64,000 nucleotides of DNA from Sulfuricella sp. GTDB lineage: Bacteria > Pseudomonadota > Gammaproteobacteria > Burkholderiales > Sulfuricellaceae. Location of the stretch: assembly GCA_041651995.1 (NCBI GenBank), contig JBAZID010000007.1, forward strand, positions 59,259 to 123,258, written 5' to 3'. Of the stretch, positions 8,810-17,540 are shown piece after piece. The position numbers and the translations under genes are program-made. Position 1 is the stretch's first letter; every line of letters starts with the position of its first letter. The notes beneath the pieces are model-generated. The model did not search any database. It saw only the letters and a program-made list of their open reading frames with translations, and had not been told where the DNA came from.

Positions 8810-8869
8810 AAGAAAAACAGGGCCGTTTGCTGCCATATCCGGCAGCACTTTCGGCTAATCAGCTATGAT

Positions 8870-10192
8870 ATGCAAATGAAATTAAAAGTCCTGACAGAAG
8901 ATCTTTCCCTGGGAATGTTTGTGTACGAGCTTGATCGCCCCTGGCTCGATACGCCCTTTGTTTTTCAGGGTTTTTTGATCGAACAGCAAGAGCAAATTGA
9001 AGATTTGCGCCTTTATTGCCGCTTTGTCCTGGTGGATCCGGCAAGGAGTACGGTGCCGGTAGGAGGGGTGTCTGGCGGGGCATCTGCCGCTTCCAGGGCT
9101 TCAGTTGCCACGGCGAAACGGCTGGAAGCCATGGAGCGCGTTGCGAGTGAACGCTCCATACTGGTACTGGAGGAAGCGCCGGCCCCGTCTTCGACACCCA
9201 CTGGCCGGTTGCTGGCGAAATTGCGTACCCATTATCCTCCCCTGACAAAAGTCGAGGATGAGCTGCCCCTTGCGAAACAGACCCTGGAGCGGACAAGCGA
9301 GGCGGTGCGCTCGATACTTGAAGGCGTCATAAGCAAGGGTGTTCTGGACAGCAAGGTCCTGCATGAATCCATCGATGAGGTAACAGAGAGCGTCATCCGT
9401 AATCCTGACGCCTTGCTCCTGCTCTCTTATTTGAAGAAAAAAAGCAAGTATGCCTATGATCACGCAATCAGTGTGTCCATTCATCTTCTGGCTTTTGGCC
9501 GTCACATAGGACTGCCGAAGAAGCAGTTGCAAACGCTTGGAGCAGCCGGTCTCCTGTTGGATATTGGAATGGCCCGCCTGCCGGAAACCATTCTTGAAAA
9601 AAAAGGAAATTTGTCGTCAGAAGAATATGAGGCCATGAAGGAACATGTCCAGTTTGGTCTCGACATTATTCGCAGCAGCCCTGAAATTGCTCCTCAGACT
9701 GTTGAAATTATCACCCAGCACCATGAACGGGAAAATGGCAGCGGCTACCCGCAGGGTCTGAAAGAGCGGGAAATTACCCTGTTAGGAAAGATGGCCGCGA
9801 TCGTTGACTGTTTTGTGGCCCTGATTAGCGAAAGGCCTTATGCGGACTCGGTTGCCCCTCTCGACGCCTTGCAAAAGCTGTACAACTGGCGCAAGGAGTA
9901 TTACCACGAAGACATGGTGGAACAGTTTATCCAGTGTCTGGGCCCATATCCGGTAGGAAGTTATGTGGAACTGAATACCGGGGAAGTAGCCATTGTACTG
10001 GCGCATAATCGCATCAGGCGGCTCAAGCCCAGGGTAATGGTCTTCCTCGATACGGACAAAAAACCTTATACGTCACCCATTATGCTGGATTTGATCAATG
10101 CCCCTCCTGCATTCAATGACCAGCCCTATGAAATCAAATGCTCCCTGCCGGAGGGGGGGTACGTGATCGATTTGAAGGAATTTTACCTTTGA
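8870..10192 (+). CDS. HD-GYP domain protein with degenerate HD motif
   Basis: HD-GYP proteins normally hydrolyse c-di-GMP. The N-terminal 130 residues resemble the DUF3391 domain that often precedes HD-GYP (KVLTEDLSLGMFVYELDRPW). The HD-GYP region has YDHAISVSIHLLAFG, EIITQHHERENGSGYP and KMAAIVDCFVAL. Where active members have LLHDIGK this protein has LLLDIGMARLP, so the metal-binding His and the following Lys are replaced. It may bind rather than degrade the nucleotide. ATG 8870 was used; ATG 8876 is also possible. The next gene starts two bases after its stop. Confidence 0.86.
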   Translation: MQMKLKVLTEDLSLGMFVYELDRPWLDTPFVFQGFLIEQQEQIEDLRLYCRFVLVDPARSTVPVGGVSGGASAASRASVATAKRLEAMERVASERSILVLEEAPAPSSTPTGRLLAKLRTHYPPLTKVEDELPLAKQTLERTSEAVRSILEGVISKGVLDSKVLHESIDEVTESVIRNPDALLLLSYLKKKSKYAYDHAISVSIHLLAFGRHIGLPKKQLQTLGAAGLLLDIGMARLPETILEKKGNLSSEEYEAMKEHVQFGLDIIRSSPEIAPQTVEIITQHHERENGSGYPQGLKEREITLLGKMAAIVDCFVALISERPYADSVAPLDALQKLYNWRKEYYHEDMVEQFIQCLGPYPVGSYVELNTGEVAIVLAHNRIRRLKPRVMVFLDTDKKPYTSPIMLDLINAPPAFNDQPYEIKCSLPEGGYVIDLKEFYL

Positions 10193-10194
10193 GC

Positions 10195-11535
10195 ATGGAG
10201 AGAGGCGAGACCGGTGCCAGGTTTTTGACGCCCGGTCCGGCTGCATTGTCGTCCTCTCTACTCCCCGATCACTTGGGATTTATTACCGAGCTGGTTGCGG
10301 CGCTAAACAGTGCGCCTGCGGACGCCAAGGTGGGGGTTGCCTTGATATCGCTCGAATGTGTGGGCCGTATCGATGGCATGATGGGTTATCGGGCCGGAGA
10401 TTCCTTGTGCATTCAGGTGGCGGGAATGTTGAGCCATGCCTTGAAGCCGGGAGACGGCATTTTCAGGGTCGGGCGTAATGAACTGGCTTGCCTGTTGAGA
10501 AACTTGCCCAGCGAAGCCCACGCTGTTCTCGCCGCTCACAAGATATTGCGCACCTTGAATACCTCCGTGTGTATTGATGAGTCCTATTTTTATGCAACCC
10601 CCTTTGTGGGTGTCGCGCTGGGTTCGAAAGAAAATTTCGATGGCGACTCAATTCTGCGTCAGGCAAATGTTGCAATGCACGAGGCCAAGCGAAGAAGGGA
10701 CAGATTCGCTGTTTACGAAGCCAGGCTGGATACGCCGTATCTGCTGCAATTCAGGTTGCAGAACGATTTGCGCAATGCCATTACGGAAAACGCACTGGAT
10801 GTTCATTTTCAGCCCAAGCTGGACTTGCGTTCCGGTAAGATTGCCGGGGTTGAGTCGCTGGCCAGATGGGAGCACGCATCAGAAGGCGCCATATCTCCCG
10901 GCAAGTTCATTGCTGTTGCCGAGGCATCGGGTTTTGTTTCTGATTTGACCATGCGCGTGCTGAACTCGGCTCTGTGTCATTACGATGCCATGCGGGCAGT
11001 CTCTGCAGATGTACATTTGGCCATCAATCTTTCGGCAAATGATTTGCAGGAAATACATTTGTCCGAAGTGATCCAGCAGATGCTGGGTATCTGGAATGTG
11101 CCTGCCAGCAGCCTTACCCTTGAATTAACCGAAACTGCCGTGATGGAGGATGATGCCATGTATGGCGAGTCGCTGGAGCGGCTCAAGGAAACGGGGGTTC
11201 GGCTTTCGATCGATGATTTCGGGACGGGTTATTCTTCCATGAGCCGCCTGCGCAGTTTGCCGGTGGATGAACTCAAGATCGATATGAGTTTTGTGAGGGG
11301 CATGCTTACCTCTTCCCAGGACGAAAGGATCGTTCATTCCATGATCGGGCTGGCCCATGATCTCGAGCTCCAGGTTGTGGCGGAAGGTGTTGAGGATTTA
11401 GCCACCTTGCTGCGGCTGAAAGAAATGGGCTGTGACCTGGTGCAGGGCTATTACGTCAGCAAGCCGCTGGACACGGAAAAAATCGTTGATTTTCTTGCTG
11501 CATGGAAAGTTTTGCCTGAACAGGCATGGGGATAA
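10195..11535 (+). CDS. GGDEF/EAL domain protein, diguanylate cyclase half degenerate
   Basis: A 446 aa cytoplasmic protein. Its GGDEF-like half contains GYRAGDSLCIQVAGML but has FRVGRNELACLL where the GGDEF signature should be, so cyclase activity is unlikely. The EAL half is better kept: VHFQPKLDLRSGKIAGVESL (ESL in place of EAL), INLSANDLQ, LELTETAVME, IDDFGTGYSSMSRL and VVAEGVED, so phosphodiesterase activity is possible. ATG 10195 is used; a TTG at 10189 overlapping the previous stop fits the upstream AAGGA equally well. It lies in a tight run with the HD-GYP and pentapeptide genes. Confidence 0.88.
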   Translation: MERGETGARFLTPGPAALSSSLLPDHLGFITELVAALNSAPADAKVGVALISLECVGRIDGMMGYRAGDSLCIQVAGMLSHALKPGDGIFRVGRNELACLLRNLPSEAHAVLAAHKILRTLNTSVCIDESYFYATPFVGVALGSKENFDGDSILRQANVAMHEAKRRRDRFAVYEARLDTPYLLQFRLQNDLRNAITENALDVHFQPKLDLRSGKIAGVESLARWEHASEGAISPGKFIAVAEASGFVSDLTMRVLNSALCHYDAMRAVSADVHLAINLSANDLQEIHLSEVIQQMLGIWNVPASSLTLELTETAVMEDDAMYGESLERLKETGVRLSIDDFGTGYSSMSRLRSLPVDELKIDMSFVRGMLTSSQDERIVHSMIGLAHDLELQVVAEGVEDLATLLRLKEMGCDLVQGYYVSKPLDTEKIVDFLAAWKVLPEQAWG

Positions 11536-11548
11536 AGGGATTCCGGTA

Positions 11549-12403
11549 TTGAGTGAACGTCAACTTTGGTATGTGCGCCGTGCGGGGGCGGTGAGCGGGC
11601 CTTTTCCAGGCCGGGTGGTGGCTAACCATGTTCTGCTGGGCAGGCTCGACCCTTCTGACGAAGTCAGTATGGACCAGCTGGAATGGCAGTCCCTGATGAC
11701 AGTGCGCACCCTGTTGCCCGTGGAGTTGCTTGAACTGCAGACCACGAACGATCCGGAAAGGAAACGCTGGCTGGAAGAACGCCTCAAGGCTGCCCATCGC
11801 TGGGCGGATGAGCGCACCCACCTGGACCGGAGGTTGCAGGAAAATGCTGCCGGGCCGCGTGGTGAAGAGCGCCGCAAAATCAGCGTCAGCTCCGACGTGC
11901 TGGCCCTGCCGCACTTTCATCCCGAACTAGAGCGGTGGCCTTCGCGCCGGCGCTACCTCGGCGCAATAATTGTTGTCTCGATACTGGTGTTGCTGGTGAC
12001 GCTGGGGCTGGTTTTTTACCCGCCCGTCAATCCGTTCAAGGTCGGTGTCGTCCCCGAACTGCCCCAGTGCCAGCATGACGCTGCGCCCAGGGTTAACTGG
12101 AGCGGTTGCGATAAACAGGAAATCCTCTTGCGGGGCGCCGACCTGAGCGGCAGCAATCTGACCTATGCCAATTTTTCCCGTGCCGACCTGTCCGGTTCCC
12201 GGCTCCGTCAGGCTGAACTGGCCGGGGCGAATTTCAATCAGGCCAATCTGAATGACGCCGATCTGGATGGCGCAAACCTGAGCTACAGCGACCTGCGCGG
12301 CGCCACGCTGGTTTCCGCTTCACTCAAGGGTGCCGTGCTGGACCGTGCCATCTGGCAGGATGGACGGGAATGCGCGATGGGCTCGCGAGGGCAGTGCCGG
12401 TGA
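11549..12403 (+). CDS. Membrane protein with N-terminal GYF-like domain and C-terminal pentapeptide repeats
   Basis: Starts at TTG 11549, eight bases after AAAGGGA; no ATG fits. Residues 5-60 (LWYVRRAGAVSGPFP) resemble the GYF_2-type domain used for protein-protein contacts. A charged segment follows, then one membrane helix near residues 135-157 (LGAIIVVSILVLLVTLGLVF). The C-terminal part is a run of A(D/N)LxG pentapeptides from LLRGADLSGSNLTYANF onward, which fold as a right-handed beta-helix and are predicted outside the cytoplasm. Its role is unknown. It sits 13 bases after the GGDEF/EAL gene and overlaps the next gene. Confidence 0.72.
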   Translation: MSERQLWYVRRAGAVSGPFPGRVVANHVLLGRLDPSDEVSMDQLEWQSLMTVRTLLPVELLELQTTNDPERKRWLEERLKAAHRWADERTHLDRRLQENAAGPRGEERRKISVSSDVLALPHFHPELERWPSRRRYLGAIIVVSILVLLVTLGLVFYPPVNPFKVGVVPELPQCQHDAAPRVNWSGCDKQEILLRGADLSGSNLTYANFSRADLSGSRLRQAELAGANFNQANLNDADLDGANLSYSDLRGATLVSASLKGAVLDRAIWQDGRECAMGSRGQCR

Positions 12404-13191
12404 TTACCTCGCGCGACAATGACTTGTTCAAATCCCTCAGGAAGCTCGCCCAGAGCGGACGTGAAAGAAAAAAAACCGGGCAGGCGTTGCTGGATGGCGA
12501 GCATCTCATTACCGCGTATGTGGAGCAGGTCGGCTTGCCGCAAATGCTGATTGTCTCGGCTTCCGGTCAGCAGCGGGCAGAAATCTGTTCCGTGCTGGAA
12601 GCTTTGCCATCTGTCCATTTGGCGCTTATGAGCGATGTCCTGTTTCGGGAAATTGCACCAGTCGATGCGCCTACCGGCATTCTGGCGCGGGTGGCGGTGC
12701 CGCAGTTGACGATGGGGGAAAAGGTAAGTTTCGCGGTGTTTCTTGAAGCGCTTCAGGACCCCGGAAACCTCGGGTCCATCCTGCGCTCCGCTGCGGCTGC
12801 AGGCGCGCAGGCAGCCTACCTTTCAGCAGGCTGCGCGGATGCCTGGGCCCCCAAGGTACTGCGGGGAGGGATGGGCGCGCATTTTTGCCTGCCGATTCAT
12901 GAAGGGGTGGATTTGCTTGCGGCTACGAGAAATTTTGCCGGAGATGTCATTGTCACCAGCCTGCAGGCTGAAGTGGATTTGTTTGATCTGGATCTCGCCG
13001 GGCCGGTAGCCTTCGTGATTGGCAACGAGGGGGCCGGCGTGTCGCCCGGCTTGCAGCAGGCCGCCACGCAGCGAATTCGCATCCCGATGCCGGGTGCAAT
13101 GGAATCGCTCAATGCCGCAGCGGCTGCTGCAGTGTGTTTTTTTGAACGCGTGCGTCAGACGCGCATGGCGGGTAGTGCAAAAGGGTCTTAA
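12400..13191 (+). CDS. TrmH/SpoU-family RNA 2'-O-methyltransferase
   Basis: Methylates a ribose 2'-hydroxyl in rRNA or tRNA from SAM using the trefoil-knot SPOUT fold. The three family motifs are clear: EALQDPGNLGSILRSA, FVIGNEGAGVSP and IPMPGAMESLNAAAAAAV. The N-terminal substrate-binding domain (ITSRDNDLFKSLRKLA) starts at once after the GTG at 12400, which overlaps the upstream stop as GTGA and has CGAGGGC before it; an ATG at 12370 would add ten residues. It resembles RlmB/TsnR-type enzymes, but the target nucleotide cannot be read from sequence. Confidence 0.93.
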   Translation: MITSRDNDLFKSLRKLAQSGRERKKTGQALLDGEHLITAYVEQVGLPQMLIVSASGQQRAEICSVLEALPSVHLALMSDVLFREIAPVDAPTGILARVAVPQLTMGEKVSFAVFLEALQDPGNLGSILRSAAAAGAQAAYLSAGCADAWAPKVLRGGMGAHFCLPIHEGVDLLAATRNFAGDVIVTSLQAEVDLFDLDLAGPVAFVIGNEGAGVSPGLQQAATQRIRIPMPGAMESLNAAAAAAVCFFERVRQTRMAGSAKGS

Positions 13192-13196
13192 TTTAC

Positions 13197-13226
13197 TTGT
13201 GAATTTCCCCTTAAAACAGGTAAAAT
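13197..13226 (+). promoter_or_regulatory. Putative sigma-70 promoter for rpsO
   Basis: TTGTGA at 13197-13202 and TAAAAT at 13221-13226 are separated by 18 bases, in the short gap between the RNA methyltransferase and rpsO. Transcription would begin near 13233, giving a leader of about 20 bases before the rpsO start. Confidence 0.5.
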
Positions 13227-13254
13227 GCACGATTTAAGTTTTTGGAGAGGGAAG

Positions 13255-13524
13255 ATGTCTGTTAACACCGAGCAAAAAGCACAGATCGTGCGGGATTATC
13301 AAACTGGCGCTGCCGATACCGGCTCCCCGGAAGTTCAGGTTGCCCTGATGACCGCTCGCATCAATGACCTGACCGGGCATTTCAAGGATAACGCAAAGGA
13401 CCATCATTCCCGTCGTGGCCTGCTCAAGATGGTCAGCAAGCGCCGCAAACTGCTGGACTACCTGAAGGGCAAGAGCGGCGATCGTTACCGTACCCTGATC
13501 GAGCGTCTGGGCCTGCGTAAATAA
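13255..13524 (+). CDS. rpsO: 30S ribosomal protein S15
   Basis: Primary 16S rRNA-binding protein of the small-subunit platform. The 89 aa sequence is the standard length and contains TGSPEVQVALMTARINDLT and HHSRRGLLKMVSKRRKLLDY, with the terminal IERLGLRK. The start follows GGAGAGGGAAG. It is followed by pnp after 64 bases, the widely conserved rpsO-pnp arrangement, in which S15 and PNPase mRNAs are often co-regulated by RNA processing. Confidence 0.99.
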   Translation: MSVNTEQKAQIVRDYQTGAADTGSPEVQVALMTARINDLTGHFKDNAKDHHSRRGLLKMVSKRRKLLDYLKGKSGDRYRTLIERLGLRK

Positions 13525-13588
13525 ATTGTCTGTTAGTAGATAATTTATCGGCAACAAGCCTCGAGCAACAAGAAAAAAGGATCTGGCA

Positions 13589-15727
13589 TTGAAGCATATC
13601 AAGAAAAGTTTTTCCTACGGGCGTCATGAAGTCACCCTGGAAACGGGCGAGATTGCTCGTCAGGCACATGGCGCCGTGATGGTGGACATGGATGGCACCG
13701 TGGTGCTGGTCACCGTGGTCGGCAACAAGGACGTCAAACCCGGGCAGGACTTCTTCCCGCTGACCGTCGATTATCAGGAACGCACTTACGCCGCAGGCAA
13801 GATCCCCGGCGGCTTCTTCAAGCGCGAGGGACGTCCCTCCGAGAAGGAAATCCTGACTTCGCGTCTGATTGACCGCCCCCTGCGTCCGCTGTTCCCGGAA
13901 GGCTTTTACAATGAAGTGCAGATCGTTGCCACGGTCATGTCTTCGAATGCCGAAATCGATGCCGATATCCCGGCCATGCTGGGCGCATCCGCTGCGCTCG
14001 CCATCTCCGGCATCCCCTTCGACGGCCCGATCGGCGCTGCGCGCGTGGGCTACATCGACGGTAGTTACGTGCTCAACCCGACCGCGACCGAACTGAAAAC
14101 CACCCTGCTGGATCTGGTGGTAGCCGGTACCGACACGGCAGTCCTGATGGTCGAATCCGAAGCACAGCAGTTGCCCGAAGATATCATGCTGGGCGCGGTG
14201 GTATACGGCCACGACCAGATGCTTGCCGCCATCAACGCCATCAATGAACTGGCTGAAGAAGTTGCCGCTGAAGCCTGGGAATGGACCGCTCCCGAGAAGG
14301 ACGCCGAACTGGTGGCGAAAATCGCCGAGCTGGCTGAAGCCGATGTGCGCAAGGCTTACCAGATCAAGCAAAAGCAGGCGCGCTACGCGCAGGTGGACGA
14401 AATCCGCAGCCGCGTGGTGGATGCAGTGGCGGGTGAAGGTGCGAATTCCGATCGCATCAACCATATCAAGAACCTCTTCCAGGACCTGGAAGCCAAGATC
14501 GTGCGCGGCCAGATCCTCGACGGTGAACCACGCATTGACGGTCGCGACACGCGCACCGTGCGCCCCATCACCATCCGCACCGGCGTATTGCCGCGCACCC
14601 ACGGTTCCGCCCTGTTCACGCGTGGCGAAACCCAGGCGCTGGTAGTTTCCACGCTGGGCACGGCACGCGACGAGCAGAAAATCGATGCGCTGCAGGGTGA
14701 GTATTCCGACCGCTTCATGCTGCATTACAACTTTCCCCCGTACTCCACCGGCGAAACCGGCCGCGTGGGCACGCCCAAGCGCCGCGAAATCGGGCATGGC
14801 CGTCTGGCCAAGCGTGCCCTGGTGGCTGTATTGCCAGATGCTGCGGATTTTGCTTACTCCATGCGCGTGGTGTCCGAGATCACCGAATCCAATGGTTCCA
14901 GCTCCATGGCATCAGTCTGCGGTGGTTGCCTGTCCCTGATGGATGCAGGCGTGCCGCTCAAGGATCACGTGGCCGGTATCGCCATGGGCCTGATCAAGGA
15001 AGGAAATCGCTTTGCCGTGCTGACCGACATCCTGGGTGATGAAGATCACCTCGGCGACATGGACTTCAAGGTGGCCGGCACCGAGACTGGCGTGACCGCG
15101 CTACAGATGGACATCAAGATCAACGGCATCACCAAGGACATCATGCAGGCCGCCCTGAGCCAGGCCAAGGAAGGCCGCATGCACATTCTCGGCATCATGA
15201 AGGAAGCCGTTGGCAAACCGCGTGAAGAGCTGTCCGATTTCGCGCCGCGCATGATTACCATGAAGATCAACCCGGAAAAAATCCGTGACGTGATCGGCAA
15301 GGGTGGCGCGGTGATCCGTGCCCTGACGGAAGAAACCGGCACCAGCATCGACATCGGCGAGGACGGCACAGTTACCATTGCCTGCATGAGCTCCGAAGCC
15401 GGCGAACTGGCCAAGAAGCGCATTGCCGACATCACCGCCGAAGTGGAAGTGGGCAGGGCCTACGACGGCACCGTGCTCAAGCTGCTGGATTTCGGCGCCA
15501 TTGTCAGCGTGCTGCCGGGCAAGGACGGTCTGTTGCACATCTCCCAGATCGCCCACGAGCGCGTCAACGCAGTAGCGGACCACCTCAAGGAAGGTCAGGC
15601 GGTCAAGGTGAAAGTGCTGGAAGCGGACGAAAAAGGGCGCCTGCGCCTGTCCATGAAAGCCCTGCTGGAAGCCCCGGCACCCGCAGTTCCGAAAGCACCC
15701 GCCGAGCAGCCGCAAGCAAGCGAGTAA
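13589..15727 (+). CDS. pnp: Polyribonucleotide nucleotidyltransferase
   Basis: A phosphorolytic 3'-5' exoribonuclease, degradosome partner and RNA polymerising enzyme. The 712 aa protein has two RNase PH-like domains separated by an alpha-helical domain, then a KH domain (ITMKINPEKIRDVIGKGGAV) and an S1 domain (GRAYDGTVLKLLDFGAIV). The start appears to be TTG at 13589 with AAAAAAGG upstream; there is no in-frame ATG before the conserved first strand. A strong terminator follows. Confidence 0.98.
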   Translation: MKHIKKSFSYGRHEVTLETGEIARQAHGAVMVDMDGTVVLVTVVGNKDVKPGQDFFPLTVDYQERTYAAGKIPGGFFKREGRPSEKEILTSRLIDRPLRPLFPEGFYNEVQIVATVMSSNAEIDADIPAMLGASAALAISGIPFDGPIGAARVGYIDGSYVLNPTATELKTTLLDLVVAGTDTAVLMVESEAQQLPEDIMLGAVVYGHDQMLAAINAINELAEEVAAEAWEWTAPEKDAELVAKIAELAEADVRKAYQIKQKQARYAQVDEIRSRVVDAVAGEGANSDRINHIKNLFQDLEAKIVRGQILDGEPRIDGRDTRTVRPITIRTGVLPRTHGSALFTRGETQALVVSTLGTARDEQKIDALQGEYSDRFMLHYNFPPYSTGETGRVGTPKRREIGHGRLAKRALVAVLPDAADFAYSMRVVSEITESNGSSSMASVCGGCLSLMDAGVPLKDHVAGIAMGLIKEGNRFAVLTDILGDEDHLGDMDFKVAGTETGVTALQMDIKINGITKDIMQAALSQAKEGRMHILGIMKEAVGKPREELSDFAPRMITMKINPEKIRDVIGKGGAVIRALTEETGTSIDIGEDGTVTIACMSSEAGELAKKRIADITAEVEVGRAYDGTVLKLLDFGAIVSVLPGKDGLLHISQIAHERVNAVADHLKEGQAVKVKVLEADEKGRLRLSMKALLEAPAPAVPKAPAEQPQASE

Positions 15728-15752
15728 GTAAGCAATACCGGCCGATGGCCAG

Positions 15753-15786
15753 AAAAAGCCCCGGAGGGAAATCTCCGGGGCTTTTT
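15753..15786 (+). terminator. Rho-independent terminator after pnp
   Basis: AGCCCCGGAG (15757-15766), loop GGAAAT, and CTCCGGGGCT (15773-15782) form a perfect ten-pair stem flanked by AAAA and TTTTT. It ends the rpsO-pnp transcript. The A and T flanks let it also act on transcripts coming from the minus-strand side. Confidence 0.93.
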
Positions 15787-15875
15787 GTTGTGCGCTGAAG
15801 ACGCGTCCTGATTTGGACTGTCGTGATATGGCCACTTGCCATTAAGCTTGCAAACAAGGCCCCAGCGCTACCCGC

Positions 15876-16970
15876 TCAAGTTTCTCCTGCGATGGCTTCG
15901 ATTTCCAGCAGAAGTTCGCTGCGGCAGATGTCTGCCAGAAGATACATGCAGGAAACGTGATTCCCAATCGAGTTTTCGACAATCGACTGGATTACCGGGA
16001 AATCCCTTGCATGTCGGATGTACACTTTGAGCGAGCGGAGCTGGGCAAATTTTTCGTTGTCCTGGTCAGTGAATGCGAGCCCGAGGACACGGCTGACGTT
16101 CTTCAACGTTTCGTGCGTTTGCTGTGCCACATCATCCAGGCAAGTCGAGGCGTGGCCGACAATGCTGGCGGTGCCGGAAACGAAGAGTTGCGGCTCTTTC
16201 AGCCAGGAAATCTGGGTGGCGCGGGAAAACAGCGGGCTGCGTGGACCATATTGTGGCGGGTAATCGTAGGCGCTCACCTGGCGATCGTTTTCCACTGCCG
16301 TGCCTGGCCTGGTTGCCGCGATAAAATACAGTACAAACTGCCCGCCCCGGCTGCCAACGGCGCTGGCCGCGGGAATGTCTTCAGCCTGAAGGCGCTCGAA
16401 TTGTGCAAAGGCATCGTGGCGGCCGATGCAGAAATGCTTGTAGCGTTCCACGCCATCCGCTTCATCGGCGTTGATGGCGGCAAAATAATTCCACACGCGT
16501 AGCAGGTTTGGAACGTTTTCGCTCTGCAACAGCGAGAATATTTCCCGATAGGCATGATACGTGCCGATTTCCAGGCTTTCATGGGGCGGCTGGCGGTAGC
16601 AGCCAAACAGAAAATCCGTGGTGCGCGCCCAGTGAATGTTGCCGGTCCGGGCTGCGCTGACAGGATCTCCCGCTGCCCAGATTTCCAGTAGCGGCTCCAA
16701 TCCCAGTTGCGGCATTTCGACGCTTGCGACGGGGATTCGCCCGGGAATGAAGGGCGCTTCAATGCCGTGGCAGATCACACCCAGGACATGATTGGCGTGT
16801 TCGCTCAGAAAATTGCGGGCCGCGCCCAGAGGAAAGTACAAGGCCGTGATGCAGCCCGGGCCGGGCAAGTCTCTGGAAACGATCATGCCGGCGGCAAGGG
16901 CTGATGCTTCCCCCGGTTCTGGGCGCAAGGCGAAGCCCGGATTTGATAGTGTGTCAGCATGAGCTTGCAT
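15876..16970 (-). CDS. Chorismatase of the FkbO/Hyg5/XanB2 family
   Basis: Chorismatases hydrolyse chorismate to dihydroxycyclohexadiene acid or hydroxybenzoates; XanB2 of Xanthomonas makes 3- and 4-hydroxybenzoate for xanthomonadin and ubiquinone. The 364 aa protein matches the family in its C-terminal RidA-like half, with FVSGTASIVGHAS, then QTHETLKNVSRVLG and the end motif CRSELLLEIE, which holds the region of the catalytic Glu. The product (3-HBA or 4-HBA) cannot be decided from sequence. It lies about 5.4 kb from the polyene genes, and I infer that it supplies their aryl starter. Confidence 0.85.
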   Translation of the reverse strand: MQAHADTLSNPGFALRPEPGEASALAAGMIVSRDLPGPGCITALYFPLGAARNFLSEHANHVLGVICHGIEAPFIPGRIPVASVEMPQLGLEPLLEIWAAGDPVSAARTGNIHWARTTDFLFGCYRQPPHESLEIGTYHAYREIFSLLQSENVPNLLRVWNYFAAINADEADGVERYKHFCIGRHDAFAQFERLQAEDIPAASAVGSRGGQFVLYFIAATRPGTAVENDRQVSAYDYPPQYGPRSPLFSRATQISWLKEPQLFVSGTASIVGHASTCLDDVAQQTHETLKNVSRVLGLAFTDQDNEKFAQLRSLKVYIRHARDFPVIQSIVENSIGNHVSCMYLLADICRSELLLEIEAIAGET

Positions 16971-17010
16971 AGCGCGGATTATCGCATAAAGCCTGGTTTT
17001 TACTAAGGGT

Positions 17011-17039
17011 TTGAATTGCTGCTTACTCCGGCTTATAAT
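17011..17039 (+). promoter_or_regulatory. Sigma-70 promoter for panD
   Basis: TTGAAT at 17011-17016 and a perfect TATAAT at 17034-17039 are separated by exactly 17 bases, 35 bases upstream of the panD start and divergent from the chorismatase gene. This is the best-formed promoter in the window. Confidence 0.75.
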
Positions 17040-17074
17040 GACCGCCCTTTGCCCTGTTTTATAGGGGGAGCTCC

Positions 17075-17455
17075 ATGCAAAGAACCATGCTCAAATCGAA
17101 GTTGCATCGCGTCCGGGTGACTCACTCCGAGCTTCACTACGAGGGTTCCTGCGCGATTGACGAAAATCTGCTGGAAGCGGCTGATATCCGCGAGTACCAG
17201 CAGATCGAGATCTACAACATCACCAATGGCGAACGTTTTGCCACCTATGCCATCCGTGCCCAGCGCGGCTCCGGTGTTATTTCGATCAATGGAGCTGCTG
17301 CGCACAAGGCCAATCCTGGCGACCTCATTATCATTGCCAGCTACGCGAGCTACAACGAGCTGGAACTGCAGAAATTCCACCCCGACCTGGTATATGTCGA
17401 CGAGCATAACCGCATCATCGATCGTAGACAGGAAATCCCGGTGCAGGCTGCCTGA
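17075..17455 (+). CDS. panD: Aspartate 1-decarboxylase proenzyme
   Basis: Makes beta-alanine from L-aspartate for pantothenate synthesis. The 126 aa proenzyme self-cleaves at the Gly-Ser bond in HYEGSCAID (near residues 24-25) to create the pyruvoyl cofactor. Other family marks are EYQQIEIYNITNGERF and the segment HKANPGDLIIIASYA. The start follows AGGGGGAGCTCC. The partner genes panB and panC are 33 kb away, so the pathway is not one operon here. Confidence 0.98.
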   Translation: MQRTMLKSKLHRVRVTHSELHYEGSCAIDENLLEAADIREYQQIEIYNITNGERFATYAIRAQRGSGVISINGAAAHKANPGDLIIIASYASYNELELQKFHPDLVYVDEHNRIIDRRQEIPVQAA

Positions 17456-17540
17456 TTCCGCATTGGCCTGCCCTGAGCCGCTGCTCAACTCCTGCATCAA
17501 GGCGCGCCTCGCGCCTTGGCTAATCACCTGAATCGACATC

